Shown here piece by piece: positions 53,473 through 62,313 of a stretch of 64,000 nucleotides of DNA. The DNA lies in the NCBI GenBank assembly GCA_964511065.1, contig CAZEEG010000002.1:43468-107467 (forward strand). Direction: 5' to 3'. Below the pieces are notes generated by a model. It was not told the origin of the DNA. It worked only from the letters and a program-made list of their open reading frames with translations, and searched no databases. A program made the translations under genes and the position numbers. Each line of letters starts with the position of its first letter. Position 1 is the first letter of the stretch. The stretch is from CALBRZ01 sp964511065 (GTDB lineage: Bacteria > Planctomycetota > Planctomycetia > Pirellulales > S012-138).

Positions 53473-53568
53473 GGCGAGGGGCCCCTGCGATGGCGGCCTC
53501 CGAACCAGGTCAGGTCTTAACCGAAGCAGCCTTAAGGGGTAACCGCTAGGTGCGGCGGGCCTCTCGCC
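53473..53568 (+). ncRNA. ffs: Signal recognition particle RNA (small bacterial type)
   Basis: The conserved helix-8 core is present: CAGG (53511-53514), exactly ten bases, then AGCAG (53525-53529), the same spacing as in Escherichia coli 4.5S RNA, with flanking CCAGGT and CAGCC. The ends close a 12-base-pair helix, GGCGAGGGGCCC (53473-53484) with GGGCCTCTCGCC (53557-53568), one G-U pair included, giving a 96-nucleotide hairpin. It lies upstream of dnaX-ybaB-recR, the same order as scr-dnaX-yaaK-recR in Bacillus subtilis. The apical ten bases are TCTTAACCGA instead of the GGAA-tetraloop type. The RNA binds Ffh and targets membrane proteins. Confidence 0.9.
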
Positions 53569-53890
53569 GGCAACCGTGGTCCAATCCAACCCGTCTCCCT
53601 ATCCAAGGCGCGGTTGCCGTGCCCGGTCCCTGTGGACTGGCCGTTCTTAAAGGGGCGTCGCAGCCTGCCCCCCGCCCAGCAAAGGGAAGCAGCGCGGCGG
53701 TATGGCTTGCGTTTTCGTGAATGCCGGCCTGTCGGGCGCAGGGAGCCCTGGGCGAAATCCGCCACTGCTGGGAAACGGCCCGATTCATGCTTGCTACCGG
53801 GCCGTAGCTTCCGAAAATGTTCTGCGCCGGCGGCGGACGCGTTGCCGCCATGGACTGTTACGTTCTCCTTTCGCTCGCCCGGTGGTTGTC
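53569..53890. other. Region between the SRP RNA and dnaX
   Basis: No gene. GGCAACCG (53569-53576) directly after the SRP RNA is inverted at CGGTTGCC (53611-53618), possibly a processing or termination structure, but no T run follows. Confidence 0.45.
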
Positions 53891-55825
53891 ATGGCTGCTG
53901 CGAACACCTCGGATTATGTCGTCGTTGCTCGCCGCTATCGGCCCCAGCAGTTTGACGAACTGGTGGGCCAGGAGCACGTTGCCCGGGCGCTAGAAGGCGC
54001 CATCACTGCCGGCCGGGTAGGGCATGCGTACTTGTTCACGGGAGCCCGAGGGGTCGGCAAGACATCCACCGCGCGCATCTTGGCCAAGGCGCTCAATTGC
54101 GTGAACGGGCCAACCCCGCGTCCCTGCGATCAGTGCGATAGCTGCCTGGCTATCAGTGCCGGCCGCGATGTGGACGTGCTGGAAATCGACGGCGCCAGCA
54201 ATCGCGGGATCGACGAGATTCGCCAATTGCGGCAGAACGCGGGCGTCCGGCCCAGCCGCTCGCGGTTCAAGATCTACATCATCGACGAAGTCCACATGCT
54301 CACCAAGGAGGCTTTCAATGCCCTGCTCAAGACGTTGGAAGAACCGCCCGAGCACGTGAAGTTCATCTTCGCTACCACCGAACCGGAAAGGCTGCCGGTC
54401 ACGGTGCTCTCGCGATGCCAACGGTTTGATTTCGCAGGCATCCGCAGCGACTCCATCACCGCCAGGCTGCGGCAGATTGTAGAAGTCGAAGGTGTGCAGG
54501 CCGAAGACGACGCGTTGGCGCTGCTGGCCCGCCGGGCGGGCGGCTCCATGCGCGACAGCCAATCGCTGCTGGAACAACTGCTTTCGTTCGGCGGAAGCGA
54601 AATCACCGTGGCCGACGTGCATCGGATGCTGGGAACCGCCACCAGCAGCCGCATGGATGCCCTGGCCTCGGCCATCGCCCGGCGCGACGCCGCGGCGGCC
54701 CTCAAAGAATTGGATGCGTCGTTGACCGAAGGGGCCGACGCTGGCCAGATTCTCGATCAACTGCTGGGATACTGCCGCGACCTGATGGTGGCCGCCGTGG
54801 GCGGCGACCCGTCGCTGCTGCTGCAAACCGAGCCGGCGGCCATCCCAACCCTCCAGCAAGCCGCCAGCGATCTGGGCCTACCGACGATCCTGGCGATGCT
54901 TCAGATTCTGGATCACACGCAAGGGCGGCTGCGGATGACGACCAGCAGCCGAACCCTGGTGGAGTTGGCACTGGTGCGGCTGTGCTGCCTGGAGAACCTC
55001 TCTTCGCTCTCCAGCCTGATTCGGCAAGTTGCCGATGGTTCCATGCGGTTAGAGGGCACGCCCGCCGCTCCCAGCGGCAGCGCGTCCACCGCATCAGCGG
55101 CAGCCACGGCCCAGGCGCCGGGGCCGCCAAGCCAGGCGGCCGCGCCAGCCGCTCCCCAGGTCGCCCCGCCGCAGGAGTCCTCAGAGCCGCCGGCTGCGCG
55201 AAAAAAAAACGAACCCGCCGAACGTAATACCGATTCGCTGGCGGCTGCCTCCCGGGCGTTTGCCGAAGCGGCCGCCCTCGACCGCAACGAAGAACCGGAT
55301 TACGTGGCCACCGCCACCCTGGCCGACACAGCCGAGGAATTACCGACCGAACCGGGCGGTGATAGCAGCCTGGAAGCGGCCGAAGAACCACTCCCAGCGG
55401 CTGGACAGGTGGAACTCACACCGCAGACCATTGGGGAGCTTTGGAAGCAAGCGGTTGCCGATCTTGGAGTTACGCTATCGGAACACGCCTCACATTTCCG
55501 CGAGATAGCAATTCTTGCGCCAAATCACCTAGCCGTAAGATTTCCGGAAAGATATAGTTTGTCGAAGTCGCTCTGCGAACATCCCGACAACGCCCTGCAA
55601 ATTTCCCAAGCGCTATCGCAGATTACAGGGCGGCGGATGCGGATCGACTATCACTTGGACCCGCCCGAGAGCGATGCGGACTCCGGTGTCCGGCCCGTCC
55701 GTCGGCGGAGAACCCCCAGCGATTTGGTTCGCGAGTACTCCGGCCACCCGCTGGTGCAGCAGGCAACGGAGCTATTTGGTGCCCGATTGACGAGTGTCGA
55801 CGAGCCGAATCCCGATCGAACCTGA
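53891..55825 (+). CDS. dnaX: DNA polymerase III subunits gamma and tau
   Basis: A 644-residue clamp-loader subunit. Residues 1-230 hold the AAA+ module: YRPQQFDELVGQEHV, Walker A TGARGVGKTS near 52, a four-Cys zinc module (CVNGPTPRPCDQCDSC), KIYIIDEVHMLTKEAFNALLKTLEEPPEHVKFIFATTEPE and the arginine-finger region VLSRCQRFDF. Domain III follows to about 370. Then comes a Pro/Ala-rich linker and a tau-specific C terminus (ELWKQAVADLG to DELNP-like end). Nine A at 55201-55209 (codons 437-440) form a slippage site; a -1 shift stops at 55225-55227 after residue 445, giving a gamma-length protein. Upstream codons before the ATG at 53891 are not protein-like. First gene of dnaX-ybaB-recR. Confidence 0.95.
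   Translation: MAAANTSDYVVVARRYRPQQFDELVGQEHVARALEGAITAGRVGHAYLFTGARGVGKTSTARILAKALNCVNGPTPRPCDQCDSCLAISAGRDVDVLEIDGASNRGIDEIRQLRQNAGVRPSRSRFKIYIIDEVHMLTKEAFNALLKTLEEPPEHVKFIFATTEPERLPVTVLSRCQRFDFAGIRSDSITARLRQIVEVEGVQAEDDALALLARRAGGSMRDSQSLLEQLLSFGGSEITVADVHRMLGTATSSRMDALASAIARRDAAAALKELDASLTEGADAGQILDQLLGYCRDLMVAAVGGDPSLLLQTEPAAIPTLQQAASDLGLPTILAMLQILDHTQGRLRMTTSSRTLVELALVRLCCLENLSSLSSLIRQVADGSMRLEGTPAAPSGSASTASAAATAQAPGPPSQAAAPAAPQVAPPQESSEPPAARKKNEPAERNTDSLAAASRAFAEAAALDRNEEPDYVATATLADTAEELPTEPGGDSSLEAAEEPLPAAGQVELTPQTIGELWKQAVADLGVTLSEHASHFREIAILAPNHLAVRFPERYSLSKSLCEHPDNALQISQALSQITGRRMRIDYHLDPPESDADSGVRPVRRRRTPSDLVREYSGHPLVQQATELFGARLTSVDEPNPDRT
55201..55227 (+). promoter_or_regulatory. 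dnaX slippery A9 run with -1 frame stop
   Basis: Nine consecutive A (55201-55209). One added A in the transcript, or a -1 ribosomal shift, leads to TAA at 55225-55227 after about five codons. Thermus thermophilus dnaX uses an A9 run for transcriptional slippage to make gamma. Confidence 0.7.
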
Positions 55826-55993
55826 ACCTAATAAGACTTTCGAGGGACCAGGGCCGTAGGGGCGCTGAACGGACCACGGAACGAACCTCAGCAAACCCGA
55901 TCATCCAAGATTCTCGAAGACCCAGGGCCATAGCCGTTGTGGCATTGTCGCGCCGGTCTCGCCACTCCCCCCAAGAACGCAGGGAACCGCAGC

Positions 55994-56368
55994 ATGTTTA
56001 AGAACCTGGGAGCTATCGCCTCGCTGATGAAGCAGGCACCGCAGATCATGGGGCGGCTCAAGAACCTGCACGAAGAACTGCGCGAGAAGCGCGCTGTCGG
56101 CAGCGGGGGGGCCGGGCTGGTTGAGGTCGAAGTCAACGGTCTGAGCGAAGTGCTGCGGTGCACGATTGATCCTTCGCTCGTCGAGCGCGGCGACCGCGAA
56201 CTGATTGAAGAACTGGTGATCGCGGCCACCAACCAGGCCATGGCCAAGGCGCGGCAGTTGCATGCTGAATTGATGAAGGATGCGACCGGCGGAATCAACC
56301 TGCCAGGGTTAGACGACGCTTTCGCCCAATGGACCGGAGGCCCGGGCGGCCCCCCCAATGCCCCCTAA
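55994..56368 (+). CDS. YbaB/EbfC nucleoid-associated protein
   Basis: A 124-residue protein, MFKNLGAIASLMKQAPQIMGRLKNLHEELREKRAVGSGGAGLVEVEVNGLSEVLRCTIDPSLV and onward. It shows the family's N-terminal basic helix, central beta-hairpin and C-terminal helix (LVIAATNQAMAKARQLHAELM). It binds DNA as a dimer. AGGGAA precedes the ATG at 55994. It sits between dnaX and recR, the standard bacterial arrangement, and is probably cotranscribed with them. The C-terminal tail is rich in Gly and Pro. Confidence 0.93.
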   Translation: MFKNLGAIASLMKQAPQIMGRLKNLHEELREKRAVGSGGAGLVEVEVNGLSEVLRCTIDPSLVERGDRELIEELVIAATNQAMAKARQLHAELMKDATGGINLPGLDDAFAQWTGGPGGPPNAP

Positions 56369-56443
56369 GGCACCCCCCCATTGGGCGCGGGCAAGTCGTC
56401 AACATCTGCAAAGCCTGACCGCCTACAGGAGCGGTTGCCCCCC

Positions 56444-57037
56444 ATGATTAGCGACTCTGTCAACGAGCTGGTTGAGCAGTTTGCCAAGCTGCCAGGTATC
56501 GGCAAGAAGTCGGCCGAACGTTTGGCCTATCACGTGCTTCGGGCGCACAAGAACGAGGCACTCGCACTGGCCGAAGCCATTCGTAACGTCAAAGAAAACG
56601 TCCGGCACTGTAGCCAGTGTTATAATCTCTCTGAAGGGGAGTTGTGTTCCATCTGCCGCGACGCGCGGCGCGATCCCACGTTGTTGTGCGTGGTCGAGCA
56701 GCCGCGCGACCTGATGGCGATTGAACAAACAGGCCACTTTCCAGGGCTGTATCACGTCCTGCTGGGCCGCATCGCCCCGCTGGATGGCATTGGCCCTGAG
56801 CAATTGACGATCGACGCCCTCGTCCGCCGCGTTCGAGAAGGCCAGGTGCGCGAAGTCATCATGGCCACCAACCCCACCGTGGAGGGCGATGGTACGGCGC
56901 TACACATCACCAACCTGCTGGCCGAATTGCCGGTCAAGATCACGCGGCTGGCCCGCGGCATCACCACGGGCAGCGTGCTGGAGTTCGCCAATAAAGAAAT
57001 GCTCACTGATGCATTGAGTGGGCGGCAGCCATTCTGA
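56444..57037 (+). CDS. recR: Recombination mediator RecR
   Basis: A 197-residue protein that loads RecA with RecF/RecO at gaps. N-terminal helix-hairpin-helix LVEQFAKLPGIGKKSAERLAYHVL, four-Cys zinc finger CSQCYNLSEGELCSIC, Toprim domain LLCVVEQPRDLMAIEQTGHFPGLYHVLLGRIAPLDGIGPEQLTI, and Walker-like C terminus ITRLARGITTGSVLEFANKEMLTDAL. Length and motifs are complete. The ATG at 56444 starts the family-conserved sequence. Third gene of the dnaX-ybaB-recR cluster, 75 bases after ybaB. Confidence 0.96.
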   Translation: MISDSVNELVEQFAKLPGIGKKSAERLAYHVLRAHKNEALALAEAIRNVKENVRHCSQCYNLSEGELCSICRDARRDPTLLCVVEQPRDLMAIEQTGHFPGLYHVLLGRIAPLDGIGPEQLTIDALVRRVREGQVREVIMATNPTVEGDGTALHITNLLAELPVKITRLARGITTGSVLEFANKEMLTDALSGRQPF

Positions 57038-57248
57038 ATGGAGGCGATGCACTTTTTGAAAGAAACGGGAACCGACTTTGACCGCCGCGCGGTTGCAGCA
57101 ACTGGGGTGCCGATAAGCAATTAGCACTTGCTTGCCCTTCGCTGCTGGATGAGCGGCACAGGATTTGCTCACATTGTTTGGGTCGGATCTTAGGTCGGGC
57201 ATCCGACCCCCCTCCCACAGGAAGTTCATCTTTCGCAGCCGGGTTGCT

Positions 57249-58754
57249 ATGCGTCTATCGTTTGGCCAGGAAATCGTTCAGCGAGCCGAGCAGAAGCTCG
57301 TGCTTTCGCCCAACCTGATCCTCTCGATGAAGATCTTGCAGCTCCCGTTGGTGGAATTGCAGGAACATATCGAGCAGGAACTGCAGGAAAACGCCGTCCT
57401 TGAGCTCAGGGAGCGCGATCCTGACCTACCCGATGAGCCCGAGGAGCGTGAAACCGACGAGCGGACCCCCGAAGAGCGGGAGTTGGTGGTCGACGAAACC
57501 AACGACAATGCCGACGACTTCGAGCGTTTGCTGAATCTTAACGAGGACTTTCCCGACCATTTCGACGAACGTCCTCGCATGTCCAGTTCGAGGTTGGAAG
57601 AAGCCGCCGAGCGCCAGCACGACGTGATGGCGAATATGGAATCGCGGCCGGCCACGCTGCAGGACTACCTGCAAGACCAGCTTCGCTATTTCGATCTCGA
57701 TTCGTCCGTGCGCCAGATGGCGATCCGCATTATTTACGCCCTCGACACCAATGGCCGGCTGAGTACGCCGCTCGCCGACCTGATCGATCCGGGCGGAGGC
57801 GACGCTCAACTGACGATGGCCGAAACAGCCTTGGGTATCGTGCAAAGGCTCGATCCGCCAGGGATTGCCGCCCGCGACTTGCGCGAGTGCCTGTTGCTGC
57901 AGTTGTCGCCGACGATGCCGTATTACGAAGAACTGCGGACCATCATCAGCGACCACTTGCACGACGTGGAACGCAACCAGTGGAAGAACATCCAGCGCCG
58001 CACTGGCTACACGATTGATACCATCGACGCGGCCCTGAAGGAGTTACGGCGACTCAATCCCAAGCCCGGCTCCGATTTCACCTCCACGCATGCCCCCACG
58101 GTTACTCCCGATGTGTTCGTGGAGCGCGATGAATCGGGCAAGTACGTGGTCCGGCTCGAAGAAGGCAACATCCCGCAACTCTACATCAGCCCTTACTATC
58201 GGAAGATGCTGATGCGGGGCGATGCCAGCCCGGAAGCCAAAGAATACATCAAGAAAAAGATCAGCTCCGCGCAGTGGCTGATCGACTCGATCGAGCAGCG
58301 GCGGAACACCGTGCGGAAGGTGGCCCAGGCGATTGTGGACCATCAGACGGCGTTTCTGGACAAGGGACCGGAGTTCATCGAACCGCTGAAGATGGAGCAG
58401 ATTGCCGAGAAGGTGGGCGTTCACCTGACCACGGTCAGCCGTGCCGTGGACGACAAGTGGATTCAAACGCCGCGAGGCATCTTTCCGCTCAAACGATTCT
58501 TCGGCGGCGGCACCAAGGGGCCCGACGGCGAAGAAGTGGCCTGGGAAGTGGTGCGGTTGAAGCTTCAGCACATCATTGACCACGAGGACAAGACCAAGCC
58601 TTACAGCGACGATGAGTTGGTCGAGGAATTGGCCAAGCACGATATCAAGGTGGCGCGGCGAACGGTCACCAAGTATCGCAAAGAAATGAACATCCCCAGT
58701 TCGCGCCAGCGCCGCGATTGGGCGCAGATCGCCGAGAAAAACGGCGACGGCTAA
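57249..58754 (+). CDS. rpoN: RNA polymerase sigma-54 factor
   Basis: A 501-residue sigma-54. Region I is Gln/Leu-rich: MRLSFGQEIVQRAEQKLVLSPNLILSMKILQLPLVELQEHIEQELQENAVLEL. An acidic region II follows (DPDLPDEPEERETDERTPEERE), then the core-binding domain and the helix-turn-helix KMEQIAEKVGVHLTTVSRAVDDKW. The RpoN box near the C terminus reads ARRTVTKYRKEMNIPSSRQRR. Activation requires an AAA+ partner such as the NtrC-type regulator at 9.8-11.2 kb. It lies 210 bases after recR and is followed by a terminator at 58789. Confidence 0.96.
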   Translation: MRLSFGQEIVQRAEQKLVLSPNLILSMKILQLPLVELQEHIEQELQENAVLELRERDPDLPDEPEERETDERTPEERELVVDETNDNADDFERLLNLNEDFPDHFDERPRMSSSRLEEAAERQHDVMANMESRPATLQDYLQDQLRYFDLDSSVRQMAIRIIYALDTNGRLSTPLADLIDPGGGDAQLTMAETALGIVQRLDPPGIAARDLRECLLLQLSPTMPYYEELRTIISDHLHDVERNQWKNIQRRTGYTIDTIDAALKELRRLNPKPGSDFTSTHAPTVTPDVFVERDESGKYVVRLEEGNIPQLYISPYYRKMLMRGDASPEAKEYIKKKISSAQWLIDSIEQRRNTVRKVAQAIVDHQTAFLDKGPEFIEPLKMEQIAEKVGVHLTTVSRAVDDKWIQTPRGIFPLKRFFGGGTKGPDGEEVAWEVVRLKLQHIIDHEDKTKPYSDDELVEELAKHDIKVARRTVTKYRKEMNIPSSRQRRDWAQIAEKNGDG

Positions 58755-59424
58755 TCTTAATGCTCCTTGCAACCAAGGTATTCTTCCAGTGCGCCCCCTT
58801 GCGGCGCGCTTTTTCTTTTGGCGCGTTTTTGATTCTGGTGCTGCGCGCCTAGGATCAGTTCTACCGGCCGCACCATGGCATGTCATTTGCGCGATCGGGG
58901 CCGGTTCTACCGGCTGATGGAAAGCCCGGGAAACCGCATTCGCTAGCGCCCTGCACAGCAATTCGAAAAGTGGTTCTCGCCCGGCCATCGCCGTACCGAC
59001 GGCGTGCCAATTCACCGGCAATCGCTACGCGCTGCCCTGATAAGCCGGGCAAACTTTACCGGTACTGCGGCATCTGCCAGCCGGGCAAAGAATGATCGGC
59101 GTGCCGAAATTCCTGGTTCTGCCCATTGTTCCCTGGCGATTGGATGGATGAGAAAAGCCGCATGCGGGGACCTACCCTATTGGGGAATCCCTGCACGGCA
59201 GACTGGCCCCCAACCGCCAGCAAGCAGCATGCAAAGTTTCGGCGGCGGGCGTCCCTTGGGCGCTCGCACACCGGGGGCACAGTCGACTTTAGGAATTGCA
59301 CGATCGGGAACGCCGGGCCGCGGCGAACGATTGGCCGGTCCCATGGGGGGGAGTAAGCACCACCGGCCCAAGCCGCATGGAGTACGTCCGGTTGGCTTGA
59401 GTTCATCTGGAGGGTCACGTGACG
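58755..59424. other. Long intergenic region with repeats
   Basis: About 670 bases after rpoN. It includes the terminator and two direct copies of AGCCGGGCAAA (59043-59053 and 59079-59089). No gene or recognised riboswitch; c-di-GMP aptamer conserved cores were looked for and not found. Confidence 0.4.
58789..58814 (+). terminator. rpoN terminator
   Basis: GTGCGCC (58789-58795) pairs with GGCGCGC (58803-58809), including one G-U pair, then five T (58810-58814). Confidence 0.75.
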
Positions 59425-60672
59425 ATGAAGTCGGTATGGGGCATGGCGGCCGGTTTGGCCATGGTCTTAGGCGGCGCGACGACCGCCGCCGCTCAATCCG
59501 CAGGGTATCCAGTCCAACACGCCGGAGGATTTCAAACCAGCGTCTCGGGATATCAACCGGTGATGCCGGCGGTGTATTACAATAGCGGCCCCGAGTTTGC
59601 CGACCCAGCTACCTATTATGCCGCCCGGTTAAGCGACCACGCGCCCGCGGCCCCGGGTGCCCTGCGGGGTTACCACGCCCTGGCCGATGCCGGCAGTGAC
59701 CACCTCGGCTGCGAGAATTGCGGCCATGAAGGTTGCCACAGTTGCCGGGGGCCTTGCCTGTTCAACCCGCTGTTGCTGCTGGGCTGCGGATGGCGGGTGC
59801 GCGGCGAGGGGGTGATTCTGCACCGCACGGTGGCCGGCAACGTCGTCTATGCGGTCAACGACACGACCGGCGGTACGGCGCTAGCCAATGACAACCTCGA
59901 TTTCGATTACGAGTGGGGGTTCCGCGTGGCCGCCGAGCGGCGGATTTGCTGCGACCACAGCATCGAAGCGAGCTACTTCGGCCAGTTCTATTGGGACGAC
60001 ATTGCTGCCGCCACGAGCGCTACCAACTCGCTCCAGTCCCCCTACACGTTCGGTGGCGGTCCCCTGCTGGGCTTCACCGATGCCTTCCTGCAAACGCTGG
60101 AATATCAGACGGAATTGCAAAGCGCCGAACTGAACTACTGGATCCCATTAAATTGGCATTGGTTGGGCAGTTGGAAAGTCTCCACTGCTTGGGGCGCCCG
60201 TTGGGTGAAAGTCTCGGAAGAACTGACCCATGCCTCGTTCGCTGCCAACGGGGCTGGCGTAAGTTTCATCGACACCGATAACGACCTCGTCGGCGGCCAC
60301 TTCGGCTGGCTGGTTTCCGTCCCGCTCAACTGCAACTGGCAATTCCGCTGGGGCGGCCGGGCAGGCATCTTCGGCAACATCGGTCGCCAGAGCACCAATG
60401 TCGTCACGATTGACGATACCGGCGCCACCACATTTGCGTTCAGCGATTCCGCCCGCCGCGGCGATGCGGCTTTCGTAGGCGGAATGGAAGCCCAGATCGC
60501 CTACCGCCTCAATTGCGGCTGGTCGATCTACGCCGGGACCGAACTGCTTTGGGTGGAAGGCATCGCCCTGGCCGCCGAACAGTTCACCCCGGAACTCACC
60601 GAAAACCGGATCAACGACAACGGCCTGGCCTACTACCAGGGCTTCCATTTCGGCGTGGAAGCCACCTGGTAG
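59425..60672 (+). CDS. Probable outer-membrane beta-barrel protein
   Basis: A 415-residue exported protein. GGAGGG lies ten bases before the ATG at 59425; a GTG six bases earlier is less well placed. The signal peptide is MKSVWGMAAGLAMVLGGATTAAAQ. A short Cys-rich segment (LGCENCGHEGCHSCRGPCLF, about 98-117) precedes the barrel. From residue 130 on, the sequence alternates polar and aromatic residues in strands such as YEWGFRVAAERRIC, LQTLEYQTELQSAELNYWIPLNWHWLGSWKVSTAWGARWVKVSEEL, CNWQFRWGGRAGIF, and ends FHFGVEATW with a terminal aromatic, as in outer-membrane barrels. Similar planctomycete proteins are of unknown function. Confidence 0.75.
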   Translation: MKSVWGMAAGLAMVLGGATTAAAQSAGYPVQHAGGFQTSVSGYQPVMPAVYYNSGPEFADPATYYAARLSDHAPAAPGALRGYHALADAGSDHLGCENCGHEGCHSCRGPCLFNPLLLLGCGWRVRGEGVILHRTVAGNVVYAVNDTTGGTALANDNLDFDYEWGFRVAAERRICCDHSIEASYFGQFYWDDIAAATSATNSLQSPYTFGGGPLLGFTDAFLQTLEYQTELQSAELNYWIPLNWHWLGSWKVSTAWGARWVKVSEELTHASFAANGAGVSFIDTDNDLVGGHFGWLVSVPLNCNWQFRWGGRAGIFGNIGRQSTNVVTIDDTGATTFAFSDSARRGDAAFVGGMEAQIAYRLNCGWSIYAGTELLWVEGIALAAEQFTPELTENRINDNGLAYYQGFHFGVEATW

Positions 60673-61199
60673 AGCTTGCTGCCGCCGTTGGCAGAATCAG
60701 TGGGTTTGTACGTGACCCCCGCAAGGCAGGCGCGGCCGATCCGTTCGGCCGCGCCTGTTGATTTGCGCCGTGTGCGCTTCGCGCGCCACCAGCCGCAGCA
60801 TGGAGTAGGCCTGTGGGGGAGAAGCCGCCGCGATCTCTGCGGGTTTCGCAGGCCGCGTCGCTGGGGGTACTCCAGCCGCGCGCTCCAGCGACCGGATTGC
60901 GCTCGATTGACACTGTTACGACACAGTCAAAGTCAAACATCGCGACGGCCTCGGGCGACCGCCCCCCCAGCGCTTCTATGCTCCGACCGGGGGGCATCGG
61001 GTTAAGCCGCTCCGCCACCAGCAAAGTAAAACTGCCAACGGTGCATTCGGCCGCCGGATCAGCCATACTGAGCGCCCAGCAGCGGCGGCCGATCCACTCC
61101 CGGCTTGTGCCGCCGGTAAACTCGCGGCGCTAGACACCTGTCGCCGTGCATGGCGTTTGCAGCACCGGGCATGCTCTGACCCGAGGGGAGTTCGCTAAC
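60673..61199. other. Intergenic region
   Basis: About 530 bases with no gene. It holds a terminator hairpin (60727-60764) and a dyad at 60907-60930 with arms TTGAC and GTCAA and inner TGT/ACA. Confidence 0.4.
60727..60764 (+). terminator. Terminator after the barrel gene
   Basis: CAGGCGCGGCCGA (60727-60739) and TCGGCCGCGCCTG (60745-60757) form a perfect 13-base-pair stem with loop TCCGT, followed by TTGATTT. Confidence 0.7.
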
Positions 61200-62138
61200 G
61201 TGTTGGCCGCCGATCTTGCCGCCATTCGCCAGGCCGCCGAGCGCATTGCACTTTATGCGCACCGCACGCCCGTTGTCACCTCGCAGTACTTCAACCGGGT
61301 GACCGGCGGGCAGATTTTTTTCAAGTGCGAGAACCTGCAAAAGGCCGGCGCATTCAAGTTTCGCGGGGCCTGCAATGCCGTCTTCTCGTTGCCTGAGGAA
61401 CAGGCCGCCTTGGGCGTGGCCACGCATTCATCCGGCAATCATGCCCAGGCTTTGGCGCTTGCCGCGCACCTTCGTGGAATCCCGGCCTGGATTGTCATGC
61501 CGGAGAACGCCCCGGCCGTCAAACGGGCGGCCGTCGAGGAATACGGCGGGCAGGTCATACCGTGCGCCCCGACGCAAGAGGCCCGGGAAGCAACCGCGGC
61601 CCGGGTCGTCGCAGAAACCGGCGCTGCGTTCATTCATCCTTATAACGACGCCCGCATCATCGCCGGCCAGGGCACCGCCGCGCTGGAACTGCTGGAGGAA
61701 GTGCCGGCGCTCGACATCATTCTGGCTCCGGTCGGCGGGGGCGGTCTGTTGAGCGGCACGGCACTGGCTGCCGCGGAACTTTCGCCTCAAACCACCGTCA
61801 TTGCCGGTGAACCGGCGGGGGCCGACGACGCCGTCCGTTCGCTGGCCGCCGGCCAGATTGTGCCGTGCGAACACCCCGATACCGTGGCCGATGGCCTGCG
61901 TACTTCGCTGGGCGAGCTGACATTTGCCGTAATCCGCCGGCACGTGCGCACCATAGTTACCGTAAGCGACGATGAAATCATCGCGGCCATGAAGACATTC
62001 TGGCAGCGCACCAAGCTGTTGATCGAACCCTCGGCCGCCGTGCCGTTGGCTGCCGCGCTCTCGCCGCGCGTCGAGACAGAAAGCCGCCGCGTCGGGATCA
62101 TCCTCAGCGGCGGCAACGTGGACCCGACCGCCTTTTGA
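61200..62138 (+). CDS. Threonine/serine dehydratase-like PLP enzyme
   Basis: A 312-residue fold-type II PLP enzyme. The PLP lysine lies in CENLQKAGAFKFRGACNAV, HSSGNHAQALALAA follows, the phosphate-binding loop is PVGGGGLLSG, and the C-terminal SGGNVDPTAF is typical of short dehydratases and serine racemases. There is no C-terminal ACT regulatory domain, so it is the catabolic type or a racemase. GAGGGGAG ten bases upstream favours the GTG at 61200 (or TTG 61203); a GTG at 61146 is less likely. It deaminates Thr or Ser to an oxo-acid and ammonia, or racemises Ser. Independent of groES, which lies 350 bases further on. Confidence 0.9.
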   Translation: MLAADLAAIRQAAERIALYAHRTPVVTSQYFNRVTGGQIFFKCENLQKAGAFKFRGACNAVFSLPEEQAALGVATHSSGNHAQALALAAHLRGIPAWIVMPENAPAVKRAAVEEYGGQVIPCAPTQEAREATAARVVAETGAAFIHPYNDARIIAGQGTAALELLEEVPALDIILAPVGGGGLLSGTALAAAELSPQTTVIAGEPAGADDAVRSLAAGQIVPCEHPDTVADGLRTSLGELTFAVIRRHVRTIVTVSDDEIIAAMKTFWQRTKLLIEPSAAVPLAAALSPRVETESRRVGIILSGGNVDPTAF

Positions 62139-62260
62139 CCTCTACCAGCGCACGTGACTTGCGCAGCCATGAACATCCCGGCTGGGGGGTCGATCGCCAT
62201 CCGCCACCCCCCAGGCGCGGCCGGTGCCGTGACTGGACGCCGCCAGTCAGACATCGGCAC

Positions 62261-62275
62261 CTGCCAAATTGGCAG
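62261..62275. promoter_or_regulatory. Perfect palindrome upstream of groES
   Basis: CTGCCAA, A, TTGGCAG (62261-62275), a perfect seven-base dyad about 220 bases before groES. Confidence 0.4.
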
Positions 62276-62313
62276 CTTTCCGACGTGTTGACAGCACCCA
62301 CGAAAGATCCACG

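Noticed and set aside
55171..55200. Internal Shine-Dalgarno stimulating ribosomal frameshift at dnaX
   Set aside because: AGGAG at 55173-55177 is 23 bases before the A run, outside the distance known to stimulate -1 shifts; transcriptional slippage is more likely.
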